Assembly: GCA_937919795.1 (NCBI GenBank)
Contig: CALFOA010000348.1
Location: 1-13,813, forward strand
Direction: 5' to 3'
Source of the DNA: an uncultured Neisseria sp.
Lineage (GTDB): Bacteria > Pseudomonadota > Gammaproteobacteria > Burkholderiales > Neisseriaceae
DNA length: 13,813 bases
Position 1 is the stretch's first letter, and every line of letters begins with the position of its first letter. Shown here piece after piece: positions 1-6,490 of this stretch. The notes under the pieces are model-generated. The model did no database searches, was not told the DNA's origin, and saw only the letters and a list, made by a program, of their open reading frames with translations. Made by a program: the position numbers and the translations under genes.

Positions 1-18
1 CACTTCGATTTAATCAAT

Positions 19-1911
19 ATGAAATGCTTCAAAAGCCTCTCTTCCCGCTTGAAACTGCTCACTTTATTGTGGGTAACGGCTGCTGTTGGCTCGATTGTGC
101 TGACTCTGTTATTGTCATGGCGTTTGGAAGGTGGGGCGGCGGCGATTAATGATGCCGGCAGCCTGCGGATGCAAACCTATCGCTTGGGGCTGCTGCTACG
201 CGAAACGGATAACCAAGCCGAGGTGGATGACAGAATCAGGCACTTTGATGAGACCTTGTACACCCTGCAAGCCGGTGATCCGGCGCGCCCTTTGTTTTTG
301 CCGGATACCCCGGAAGTTCATCAACACATGGCTCAGTTGCAGCAGCGCTGGCAGCAGCAAATCAAACCGATGCTGTTAACCGGTGCGCGACAGCCCTCTG
401 CTTTTCAAGATGCGCCGTTGCATGATTTTGTCCGCTCGATTGACGATTTGGTGCGCTCGGTAGAAGCCGTTAACACGCGCCATACTTATTGGCTGCGGCT
501 GTTCCAAAGCGCCCTGCTCGCGATGGTATTATTGGGCGCTGGGGTGATGGTGGTGGTGCTGTATTTGTGGATTATCCGCCCGCTGGATAACTTGCAAAGT
601 GGGATGCGTGCGATACACGATGGCGATCTGGGGGCACAAATTTCGGTAGACCAGCTGGAAGAATTTGCCCAACTTGATTCCGGCTTCAACCAGATGAGCT
701 CGCGACTGAAACGGCTTTACAGCCATTTGGAGCAGGAAGTGGCGGAGAAAACCCGCGATCTGGCGGACAAAAACTACACGCTGGAAACCTTGTATTCCTT
801 CTCCCGCCTGCTGAATCAAACCCAAACCGCTGCCGATGCCGCCACGGTGTTTCTGCAAAAAGTGATGCAGTTGATACCAGCACCGGCCGGCAGCATCCGT
901 TTACTCGATTTCAAACGCCGCCGCATGGATTTGGTAGCGCATCAAGGCCTGTCTGAAAACCTGCAAAATGCCGATGCCTGCCAACGGCTGGAAGATTGTT
1001 TTTGCGGCCGCACGGTGAACCAACAAGATTGGCAACCGATTTATTTTCAAGACCAGCTGCCTGAAACCGAATTAGCATTAGAGACACCGTGCGAGCAATC
1101 CGGTTTTCATTATCTGCATATTTTCAACATCCGCTACAACCAGCAGGATTTAGGTATTCTCACGCTGTATTTCGAGCAGGAATATCCGCTTGATACCCAA
1201 ACCAAACACCTGCTTGATTCCTTAAGCAAATTAATGGGGCTGGTGCTCACCAATATCCGCTTGGCCGAAGAAAGCCGCCAACTGGCCGTTATGCAGGAAC
1301 GCAATCTGATGGCGCAAGGGCTGCACGACAGCATTGCGCAAACGCTGACCTTCCTGAATTTGCAAGTGCAAATGCTGGAAAGCGCACTGGCTGCCCATCA
1401 GCAGGAACAGGCCGATGAGAATCTGCAATTTATCAAAGAAGGGGTGCAGGAATGCTATGATGATGTACGCGAATTGCTGTTGAACTTCCGTACCAAAATC
1501 AGCCGCAAAGAATTTGCCGAAGCGGTGCAAACGCTGGTTGAGCGCTTCGAGCAACAAACTCAGGTGCGCACCGATGTACAATGGCAGGGCGACGGCCCCG
1601 CCCTTGGCAGCGAAGAGCAGTTGCAGTTTATTTTTATTTTGCAGGAAAGCTTGTCCAATATCCGTAAACACGCGAAAGCCAGCAAGGTACAAATTGTGTT
1701 CGATAACCGCAAAGATTTTATGATGCAGATCACCGACGACGGCCAAGGTTTTTCCACTACCGACTTGAGCAAACGATCGGGCAGCCATGTCGGCCTGAAC
1801 ATCATGCACGAGCGTGCTTTGCGCATTCATGCCCATTTGGACTTGGCTTCCCGCCCCGGCTGTACCCAAATAACACTCACTCTTCCACAACAAGAAAGAA
1901 TCTTAATATGA
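19..1911 (+). CDS. narX: Nitrate/nitrite sensor histidine kinase, NarX type
   Basis: Inner-membrane sensor kinase that detects periplasmic nitrate/nitrite and phosphorylates its partner NarL. In order (630 aa): TM1 about residues 12-33; a P-box-like ligand segment at 43-58 (AGSLRMQTYRL, very close to E. coli NarX/NarQ); periplasmic helices; TM2 about 161-186; HAMP about 187-239; a GAF-like central module about 255-415 with a cysteine cluster (C321, C327, C329, C358) reminiscent of NarX rather than NarQ; HisKA_3 dimerisation box with phospho-acceptor H436 (GLHDS); N-box at 541-555 (N547); G-box DDGQGF at 573-578 and GLNIMHERA at 592-600. Length is slightly above E. coli NarX (598 aa, from memory). 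The stop overlaps the narL start (ATGA, 1908-1911). The frame is open to the window edge and no clear ribosome site is visible in the 18 bases upstream, so the start is probable, not proven; the short basic N-terminus before TM1 is normal for the family. Confidence 0.93.
   Translation: MKCFKSLSSRLKLLTLLWVTAAVGSIVLTLLLSWRLEGGAAAINDAGSLRMQTYRLGLLLRETDNQAEVDDRIRHFDETLYTLQAGDPARPLFLPDTPEVHQHMAQLQQRWQQQIKPMLLTGARQPSAFQDAPLHDFVRSIDDLVRSVEAVNTRHTYWLRLFQSALLAMVLLGAGVMVVVLYLWIIRPLDNLQSGMRAIHDGDLGAQISVDQLEEFAQLDSGFNQMSSRLKRLYSHLEQEVAEKTRDLADKNYTLETLYSFSRLLNQTQTAADAATVFLQKVMQLIPAPAGSIRLLDFKRRRMDLVAHQGLSENLQNADACQRLEDCFCGRTVNQQDWQPIYFQDQLPETELALETPCEQSGFHYLHIFNIRYNQQDLGILTLYFEQEYPLDTQTKHLLDSLSKLMGLVLTNIRLAEESRQLAVMQERNLMAQGLHDSIAQTLTFLNLQVQMLESALAAHQQEQADENLQFIKEGVQECYDDVRELLLNFRTKISRKEFAEAVQTLVERFEQQTQVRTDVQWQGDGPALGSEEQLQFIFILQESLSNIRKHAKASKVQIVFDNRKDFMMQITDDGQGFSTTDLSKRSGSHVGLNIMHERALRIHAHLDLASRPGCTQITLTLPQQERILI
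946..957 (+). repeat. DNA uptake sequence variant inside narX
   Basis: GGCCTGTCTGAA matches the TG-wadDUS word at 11 of 12 positions (first base G instead of T). It lies in frame within narX and encodes part of GLSEN at residues 310-314, in the central module, so it is tolerated by a variable part of the protein. Confidence 0.7.
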
Positions 1912-2573
1912 ACACCGAACCACAGATCCGCATTGTGTTGATAGACGACCATACCCTGTTTCGCAGCGGCATCAAGGCCTTGTTGGCGCGACAGGAAGAT
2001 TTTGAAGTGATTGGTGAGGCTTCCGACGGCCTCAGCGGCGTGAAACTGGTCGAACAGCAACAACCCGATGTGGTGCTGCTGGATTTGGATATGCCGGTGA
2101 TGAACGGCCGCGAAGCCTTGGCGCAAATTCTCAGCAGTCGCCCCGACCAAACCGTGGTAATGCTCACCGTATCGGAAGACAGCGAAGATTTAACCGAATG
2201 TATGCGCTTGGGCGCGCGCGGTTTTCTGCTGAAAAACATCAACGCCGAGTTTTTGGTAGACGCCATTAAAAAAGCCGCCAACGGCGACAATGTGTTTTCC
2301 CCCGAAATGACCGCCCGCTTGGTGCAATCGCTGATCCGCCCCAACGCGCCGCAGCCTGCCGGCGCCTTGGATACGCTCACCCCGCGCGAAATGGAAATTC
2401 TCGGCCACTTAGCCGCCGGCCACAGCAATAAAGTTATTGCCCGCAAACTGGATTTAGCCGAATCCACCATCAAAGTGCATGTGCAAAGCATTTTAAGAAA
2501 GCTGGAACTCTCCAGCCGGGTACAAGCGGCGGTGTACGCGGTGCAGCATAAGGTACCGCAGCCGAATGATTGA
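1908..2573 (+). CDS. narL: Nitrate/nitrite response regulator, NarL family
   Basis: Cytoplasmic DNA-binding response regulator paired with the upstream sensor; when phosphorylated it controls nitrate respiration and transport promoters. The receiver domain covers residues 7-122, with acidic pocket D13/D14, phospho-acceptor D59 (LLDLDMP), T87 and K109. A linker leads to a LuxR/NarL-type helix-turn-helix at about 155-212 (LTPREMEIL, then STIKVHVQ). The C-terminal SSRVQAAVYAV closely resembles NarL/NarP. 221 aa against about 216 for E. coli NarL. The start ATG overlaps the narX stop by four bases, indicating translational coupling; only a weak AAGAAAG-like ribosome site precedes it. It could equally be called NarP, since the two differ mainly in which operators they read. 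No terminator with a T-tract follows; transcription would run into the repeat at 2585-2771. Confidence 0.93.
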   Translation: MNTEPQIRIVLIDDHTLFRSGIKALLARQEDFEVIGEASDGLSGVKLVEQQQPDVVLLDLDMPVMNGREALAQILSSRPDQTVVMLTVSEDSEDLTECMRLGARGFLLKNINAEFLVDAIKKAANGDNVFSPEMTARLVQSLIRPNAPQPAGALDTLTPREMEILGHLAAGHSNKVIARKLDLAESTIKVHVQSILRKLELSSRVQAAVYAVQHKVPQPND

Positions 2574-2584
2574 TACATGGAAAA

Positions 2585-2771
2585 TATAGCGGAAAAAATT
2601 ACAATCACCGTATCGTCATACTCGGGCTTGACCCGAGTATCTTGCTTTTCAAGGGAAACGGGAGATGCTCGGGTCAAGCCCGAGCATGACGAAGGTGGCT
2701 ATTTTTAAGTTCAGCGACTATAACGACAAGGCGCAGCAACGCCGTGGCGGAAATAAAGTTTTTTCGCTATA
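2585..2771. mobile_element. Correia-like miniature element (tentative)
   Basis: The left end (TATAGCGGAAAAAATT, 2585-2600) and the reverse complement of the right end (TATAGCGAAAAAACTT, read back from 2771) form imperfect terminal inverted repeats. The first nine bases match the Neisseria Correia element terminus TATAGYGGATTAA as I recall it. Near the right end, AAGGCGCAGCAACGCCGT (2728-2745) resembles the AAGGCGAGGCAACGCCGT stretch of Correia elements. At 187 bases it is longer than the usual roughly 105 or 155 bases, and the extra length could be the nested palindrome pair at 2614-2691. A shorter reading is also possible (2719-2771, TATAACG...CGCTATA). No transposase is encoded. It lies between narL and the hemerythrin gene. 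Confidence 0.45.
2614..2691. repeat. Inverted pair of self-palindromic REP-like units
   Basis: Two 29-base arms (2614-2642 and 2663-2691) are inverted copies of each other with two mismatches, separated by 20 bases. Each arm also contains its own hairpin: 2618-2640 has a 9-bp stem ATACTCGGG/CCCGAGTAT with loop CTTGA; 2665-2687 has ATGCTCGGG/CCCGAGCAT with loop TCAAG. The third base pair differs between the units in a compensatory way (A-T against G-C). This is the layout of REP/BIME-type elements. A broken copy of the surrounding sequence occurs at 6401-6452. Confidence 0.75.
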
Positions 2772-2796
2772 GCTAGCTCTTTAGACCGATAAGCAC

Positions 2797-2840
2797 TACC
2801 CCTTAATCCTGCTGTCGCCAAGATAACTTCTTTATACAAT
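2797..2840 (+). promoter_or_regulatory. Candidate promoter of the hemerythrin gene
   Basis: TACAAT at 2835-2840 is a good -10 candidate, 34 bases before the start codon. The position 17 bases further upstream (2812-2817, CTGTCG) is a poor -35, which would suit an activator-dependent promoter. TACCCCT at 2797-2803 fits the NarL heptamer TACYNMT, roughly 50 bases before the expected start of transcription. AAGATAACTT at 2820-2829 faintly resembles an NsrR half-site. All of this is motif reading from one sequence. Confidence 0.3.
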
Positions 2841-2841
2841 A

Positions 2842-2853
2842 TGCCTGTCTGAA
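2842..2853 (+). repeat. DNA uptake sequence (TG-wadDUS), single copy
   Basis: Exact TGCCTGTCTGAA, preceded by A. It is unpaired, unlike the intergenic copies that form hairpins, and sits between the candidate -10 box and the hemerythrin start codon, so it would lie in the transcript leader. Confidence 0.9.
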
Positions 2854-2874
2854 ACCTATCTCAAAGAAAATATC

Positions 2875-3351
2875 ATGGCAGATTTATCCCTTTGGCAAAA
2901 CAGCAGCGATGCGACACTCATCGAACATATCCTCGCCCGCTACCATCAAACCCACCGCCACCAGTTTATTGATATTCTGCCGCTGGCCGAAAAAGTGGCT
3001 TCGGTGCACGCCGGTGAGTTTCCGGCGGAAATCCTGCCGCTGCTGCAAGCCATGCAGGCCGATTTGTTGTCGCACATGCAAAAAGAAGAGCAAATACTGT
3101 TTCCGATGCTGGCCAACGGCATGAGGCACAGCGCGGCGATGCCGATTCACGTGATGATGCACGAACACGGCGAACACGAACAATCCGTCGCCCGCCTGAT
3201 TGAACTCACCACCAATTTCACTCCGCCTGCCGAGGCTTGCTCAAGCTGGCAGCGTTTGTATGCGGAATTGCAGACCTTGGTCAATGATTTGCAGGACCAT
3301 ATTGAATTGGAAAACACAGTTTTATTTGCTAGGGCATTGGCGGCGAACTAG
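2875..3351 (+). CDS. Hemerythrin-domain di-iron protein, YtfE/DnrN (RIC)-like without N-terminal domain
   Basis: Predicted cytoplasmic di-iron protein; relatives (E. coli YtfE, Neisseria DnrN) help repair iron-sulfur clusters after nitric oxide or oxidative damage. The whole 158-aa protein aligns by eye with the C-terminal two thirds of YtfE: LIEHILARYHQTHR, HMQKEEQILFPM, TTNFTPPAEAC, DHIELENTVLF. All seven expected iron ligands can be placed: H24, H45, H67, E71, H98, H142, E146. The N-terminal ScdA_N (DUF542) domain with its conserved cysteines, normally about 60-70 residues, is absent, and no remnant is visible upstream. Only a weak AAAGAAA ribosome site precedes the ATG. The gene has its own candidate promoter and a strong terminator, so it is a single unit placed between narL and narK. 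That setting suggests a link to nitrite/NO chemistry. Exact role (NO repair or iron/oxygen handling) is inferred. Confidence 0.9.
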   Translation: MADLSLWQNSSDATLIEHILARYHQTHRHQFIDILPLAEKVASVHAGEFPAEILPLLQAMQADLLSHMQKEEQILFPMLANGMRHSAAMPIHVMMHEHGEHEQSVARLIELTTNFTPPAEACSSWQRLYAELQTLVNDLQDHIELENTVLFARALAAN

Positions 3352-3406
3352 CTTTGACGTTATTGGTTTTTCAGCCCGCACCCTTTCCATTCTTCCATCC
3401 TTTTAC

Positions 3407-3433
3407 AGCACACCTTACCGGTGTGCTTTTTTT
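3407..3433 (+). terminator. Rho-independent terminator after the hemerythrin gene
   Basis: 8-bp perfect stem AGCACACC (3407-3414) / GGTGTGCT (3420-3427), 5-base loop TTACC, followed by seven T (3427-3433). It ends transcription 56 bases after the stop codon. Confidence 0.92.
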
Positions 3434-3613
3434 ATACCACTTACTACCAAATAACTATTTCACCCTACTGTTCGACTTAGAACACCTATACCCAATGCTT
3501 TCGGCGCTCTCTCCTTCAAGTGCATGAAAAGAATGCAGCGGAAGCGTAAGGTATGTTGAGCCAAAAAACATTTGGATTAACTACTTTGTAACCAGAAAGG
3601 ATGGGGCGGGAAC
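3434..3613 (+). promoter_or_regulatory. Control region upstream of narK1
   Basis: 180 bases between the terminator and the narK1 ATG, with no gene. Two words resemble the NarL heptamer TACYNMT: TACCACT at 3435-3441 (full match) and TACCCAA at 3489-3495 (one mismatch). TTGAGC at 3556-3561 could be a -35, with TTAACT at 3577-3582 as a weak -10 at short spacing. I find no convincing FNR box (TTGAT-N4-ATCAA). Upstream of the ATG lie AGAAAGG (3594-3600, far) and GGGGCGGG (3603-3610, close); which serves as ribosome site is unclear. A promoter must lie here because of the upstream terminator. Confidence 0.35.
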
Positions 3614-4852
3614 ATGGCCTCGGAAAACTATAAACGCTACTCGGTGCTGGTTTCCAGCACACTGTCTTTCACCGTCTGCTTTATGGTGTGGATGATGCTG
3701 GCCATCGTCGGCATCAAAGTGCAGGAAGAAATGGGCTTCAACCAAACCCAATACGGCATTTTGATTGCGCTGCCGGTGCTTTCCGGTTCGCTGATCCGGG
3801 TACCTTTAGGCATTCTCACCGATAAATACGGTGGCCGTATCGTGCTATTTGCGCTGATGATCATTTCGGTACCGGCGATTTTCCTGATGCAGTACGCCAC
3901 CGAATACTGGCATTTCCTGATCATCGGCCTGTTGATGGGTTTGGCTGGCGGTTCATTTTCGGTGGGCACGCCTTATGTGGCGCGCTGGTTCCCGAAAGAC
4001 CAGCAAGGTATGGCAATGGGGGTATTTGGTGCGGGTAATGCCGGTTCTGCCGTCAACAAATTCCTCGCCGCTTGGCTGATCACTGTGTATGGCACCTGGC
4101 AGATTGTACCGACCGTGTATTCCGCCATCATGCTGGCGATGGCCATCATTTTCTGGTTCACCAGCTACCACGACCCAAAACATTTGGTTTCTTCGAGCGT
4201 AACCCTGCGCGAACAACTGGCGCTGTTGAAAGACCCTGGTGTATTGCGTTACAGCCAATATTATTCGGTGGTATTCGGCGGCTATGTGGCGCTGGCTTTG
4301 TGGATGACCAAATACTACACCGGCGAATACGGCATGAGCTTGGAAACTGCTGCCTTCTTGGCCGCCTGTTTCTCGCTACCCGGCGGCGTATTGCGTGCGT
4401 TTGGTGGTTATCTTTCCGACAAATTCGGTGCCTACAAAGTAACTTGGGCGGTGATGTGGGTGTGCTGGGTGTGCTTCTTCCTGCTCTCTTATCCGCAAAC
4501 CGAGTTGGCAATTCAAACCAAAACCGGCGTGATGAACCTGCACATCGGCTTGAGCGTGACCGTGTTCACCATCCTGATGTTCACCGTTGGCGTCGCCACT
4601 GCGGTAGGCAAGGCTTCGGTATTCAAATTCGTGGCTGATGATTATCCGCACAACATCGGCGCGGTATCCGGCATCGTCGGCTTGGCCGGCGGTATGGGCG
4701 GTTTCCTGTTGCCGATTATGTTCGGCGCCTTGGAAGACTTCACCGGCGTGCGCTCCACTTCTTTCATGCTGCTCTACGGCACCGTGTGCGTATCGCTGAT
4801 TTGGATGCACTTCTCGTTTAAAGCCAAACGCAACAGCGAAGCGGCGAAATAA
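3614..4852 (+). CDS. narK1: Nitrate/nitrite MFS transporter, NarK1-like
   Basis: 12-helix major facilitator of the nitrate-nitrite porter family (412 aa). Key features: substrate-binding arginines R62 (SLIRVPLGIL, helix 2) and R261 (GGVLRAFGGYLSDK, helix 7-8 region); nitrate signature 1 around 109-146 (GLAGGSFSVGTPY... GAGNAGSAV); nitrate signature 2 at about 349-363 (GAVSGIVGLAGGMGGF). The MFS motif-A loops are LTDKYGGR (68-75) and LSDKFGAYK. Its short length and signature wording fit the NarK1 type, which in Paracoccus is the N-terminal half of a NarK1-NarK2 fusion and is thought to import nitrate with protons; that mechanism is family knowledge, not shown here. It is first in a two-transporter unit, 66 bases before narK2, with a DUS hairpin between. 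Its job would be supplying nitrate for respiration under NarX/NarL control. Confidence 0.9.
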   Translation: MASENYKRYSVLVSSTLSFTVCFMVWMMLAIVGIKVQEEMGFNQTQYGILIALPVLSGSLIRVPLGILTDKYGGRIVLFALMIISVPAIFLMQYATEYWHFLIIGLLMGLAGGSFSVGTPYVARWFPKDQQGMAMGVFGAGNAGSAVNKFLAAWLITVYGTWQIVPTVYSAIMLAMAIIFWFTSYHDPKHLVSSSVTLREQLALLKDPGVLRYSQYYSVVFGGYVALALWMTKYYTGEYGMSLETAAFLAACFSLPGGVLRAFGGYLSDKFGAYKVTWAVMWVCWVCFFLLSYPQTELAIQTKTGVMNLHIGLSVTVFTILMFTVGVATAVGKASVFKFVADDYPHNIGAVSGIVGLAGGMGGFLLPIMFGALEDFTGVRSTSFMLLYGTVCVSLIWMHFSFKAKRNSEAAK

Positions 4853-4858
4853 CCCTCT

Positions 4859-4890
4859 ATGCCTGTCTGAAAAAACTTTCAGACAGGCAT
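4859..4890 (+). terminator. DUS inverted pair between narK1 and narK2 (possible attenuator)
   Basis: Two TG-wadDUS words in opposite orientation (plus strand 4860-4871, minus strand 4878-4889) form a perfect 14-bp stem (4859-4872 / 4877-4890) with loop AAAC. The T-run (4899-4904) begins eight bases after the stem, so termination is probably partial. It starts six bases after the narK1 stop and ends 28 bases before narK2, so it may lower read-through to narK2 or protect the narK1 3' end. Confidence 0.75.
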
Positions 4891-4905
4891 AGCTAACATT
4901 TTTTC

Positions 4906-4911
4906 AAGGAG
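4906..4911 (+). promoter_or_regulatory. Ribosome binding site of narK2
   Basis: AAGGAG placed seven bases before the ATG at 4919. It fixes the narK2 start and contrasts with the unclear site of narK1. Confidence 0.85.
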
Positions 4912-4918
4912 TCACAAG

Positions 4919-6301
4919 ATGTCTCACTTAATTGAACATTGGCAGCCGGAAGACAAAGAGTTCTGGCAAAAAACCGGTAAAAAAGTCGCCACCCGCAATT
5001 TGTGGATTTCCATTCCCGCGCTGCTGTTGGCGTTTGCCATCTGGCAGGTGTGGAGCGTGGCGGTGGTGAACCTGCCCAATATCGGCTTCAAATACACGCC
5101 CAACCAATTATTCTGGCTGGCCGCCCTGCCCGCCTTATCCGGCGCCACTTTGCGGATTTTCTACTCGTTTATGGTACCGGTATTCGGCGGCCGTAAATGG
5201 ACCACCCTTTCCACCGCCAGCCTGCTGTTGCCCGCCATCGGCTTAGGCTTTGCCGTGCAAGACCCCAACACCAGCTACATCACCATGATGGTACTGGCCT
5301 TATTGTGCGGTTTTGGTGGCGGTAACTTCTCCTCCAGCATGGCCAATATCAGCTTTTTCTATCCGAAAGCCGAGAAAGGCACCGCTTTGGGCTTAAATGC
5401 AGGCTTGGGCAACCTCGGCGTATCGGCGGTGCAGTTTGTGGTGCCGTTGGTGATTACTGCCGGCGTGTTCGGCGCCTTGGGCGGCGAAGCGCAAACTTGG
5501 GTGAAAGGCGATGTGACCAAACAAATGTGGCTGCAAAATGCCGGTTTTGTGTGGGTACCGTTTATTATTATCGCCACCATCGCCGCCTGGTTCGGCATGA
5601 ACGACTTGGCCAGCGCCAAAGCCAGCTTTAAAGATCAGGCCATTATTTTCAGCCGCAAACACAACTGGATTATGTGTATCCTTTATCTCGGCACCTTCGG
5701 CTCGTTTATCGGCTTTGCCGCCGGCTTTCCGTTGCTCACCAAAAGCCAGTTCCCCGAAATCGACCCGGTGAAATACGCCTTCTTAGGCCCCTTGGTCGGC
5801 GCGCTGGTGCGCCCGCTCGGTGGTTGGGTTTCCGATAAAATCAAGAGCGGCGCGCTGATTACCCAGCTTGTGTTCGCCGGGATGATTGTGGCGGTTATCG
5901 GCGTGATTTCCTTCCTGCCGAGCGACGGCCAAGGCGGCAACTTCTGGGGCTTTTTCGCCTGCTTTATCGCCCTATTCGCCTTAACCGGCTTGGGCAACGG
6001 TTCCACCTTTATGCAGGTGCCGGTGATTTTCCTGAATATGCACCAAAAATTCGCCCAACAAGGCTTGGTGAGCGAAGAGCAGGCACGTTTGGATGCCACC
6101 AAAGAAGGCGCAGCCGTAATCGGCTTTACTGCCGCCTTCGCAGCCTACGGCGGTTTCTTCATCCCGAAAAGCTACGGTACTTCAATCGATTTAACCGGCA
6201 GCGTTAACGCCGCCCTGATTGGTTTTATCCTGTTTTACGTTTTGTGCCTGGCCTTAAACTGGTGGTATTACGCCCGTAAAAATGCCGAAGCGAAATGTTA
6301 A
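4919..6301 (+). CDS. narK2: Nitrate/nitrite antiporter, NarK2 / E. coli NarK-like
   Basis: 12-helix MFS transporter (460 aa; E. coli NarK is 463). It aligns by eye with E. coli NarK over its length: RNLWISIPALLLAF near the N-terminus, LPALSGATLRIFYSFMVP with binding arginine R79, nitrate signature 1 at 131-169 (CGFGGGNFSSSMANISFF... LGNLGVS), NDLASAKAS, GTFGSFIGFAAGFPLL, and GALVRPLGGWVSDK with the second binding arginine R298. Nitrate signature 2 (402-413) reads GFTAAFAAYGGF, where E. coli has GFISAIGAIGGF, so one glycine of the motif is replaced. Family knowledge suggests nitrate-in/nitrite-out exchange, complementing the NarK1-type neighbour. Strong AAGGAG site upstream; a DUS hairpin terminator follows 33 bases after the stop. 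No nitrate reductase gene follows, although narGHJI often sits directly downstream in other bacteria. Confidence 0.92.
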   Translation: MSHLIEHWQPEDKEFWQKTGKKVATRNLWISIPALLLAFAIWQVWSVAVVNLPNIGFKYTPNQLFWLAALPALSGATLRIFYSFMVPVFGGRKWTTLSTASLLLPAIGLGFAVQDPNTSYITMMVLALLCGFGGGNFSSSMANISFFYPKAEKGTALGLNAGLGNLGVSAVQFVVPLVITAGVFGALGGEAQTWVKGDVTKQMWLQNAGFVWVPFIIIATIAAWFGMNDLASAKASFKDQAIIFSRKHNWIMCILYLGTFGSFIGFAAGFPLLTKSQFPEIDPVKYAFLGPLVGALVRPLGGWVSDKIKSGALITQLVFAGMIVAVIGVISFLPSDGQGGNFWGFFACFIALFALTGLGNGSTFMQVPVIFLNMHQKFAQQGLVSEEQARLDATKEGAAVIGFTAAFAAYGGFFIPKSYGTSIDLTGSVNAALIGFILFYVLCLALNWWYYARKNAEAKC

Positions 6302-6334
6302 GCCATAAGAGAACATTTGCTGTTTAAATCAAAC

Positions 6335-6372
6335 AATGCCTGTCTGAAAGTTTTCTTCAGACAGGCATTTTT
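6335..6372 (+). terminator. DUS inverted-pair terminator after narK2
   Basis: TG-wadDUS on the plus strand (6337-6348) and on the minus strand (6356-6367) form a perfect 14-bp stem (6335-6348 / 6356-6369) with a 7-base loop, followed directly by a T-run (6368-6372). It is a good Rho-independent terminator built from uptake sequences, a well-known arrangement in Neisseria. Confidence 0.9.
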
Positions 6373-6400
6373 ATATGAATATAACCCAATAACTCAATTC

Positions 6401-6452
6401 ATCACCGTATCGTCATGCTCGGGCTTGAAGAAAGTGACTATTTTTAAGTTCA
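6401..6452. repeat. Internally deleted copy of the post-narL repeat
   Basis: 6401-6428 matches 2604-2631 with one difference (G at 6417 for A at 2620), and 6427-6452 matches 2688-2713 with three differences. The roughly 56 bases between these blocks at the first locus, including the second half of unit 1, the loop and unit 2, are missing here, so this copy cannot form the paired hairpins. It sits between the two convergent terminators; no Correia-like ends are visible around it. Confidence 0.8.
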
Positions 6453-6490
6453 TCTACCCTATCACTTAAATTCAAGATACGGCAAGCACC

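Noticed and set aside
1231..1893. 220-codon open frame on the minus strand opposite narX
   Set aside because: It lies wholly within a gene with a complete set of kinase motifs, shows no recognisable domain, and other shadow frames cover the same bases.
2614..2691. Terminator for narL
   Set aside because: The stem is strong, but no T-run follows directly; the first T-rich stretch is about 11 bases later, and the repeat copy elsewhere shows it is not tied to narL.
3434..3613. FNR box upstream of narK1
   Set aside because: I looked for TTGAT-N4-ATCAA-like pairs on both strands and found only single half-site fragments such as TTGAG.
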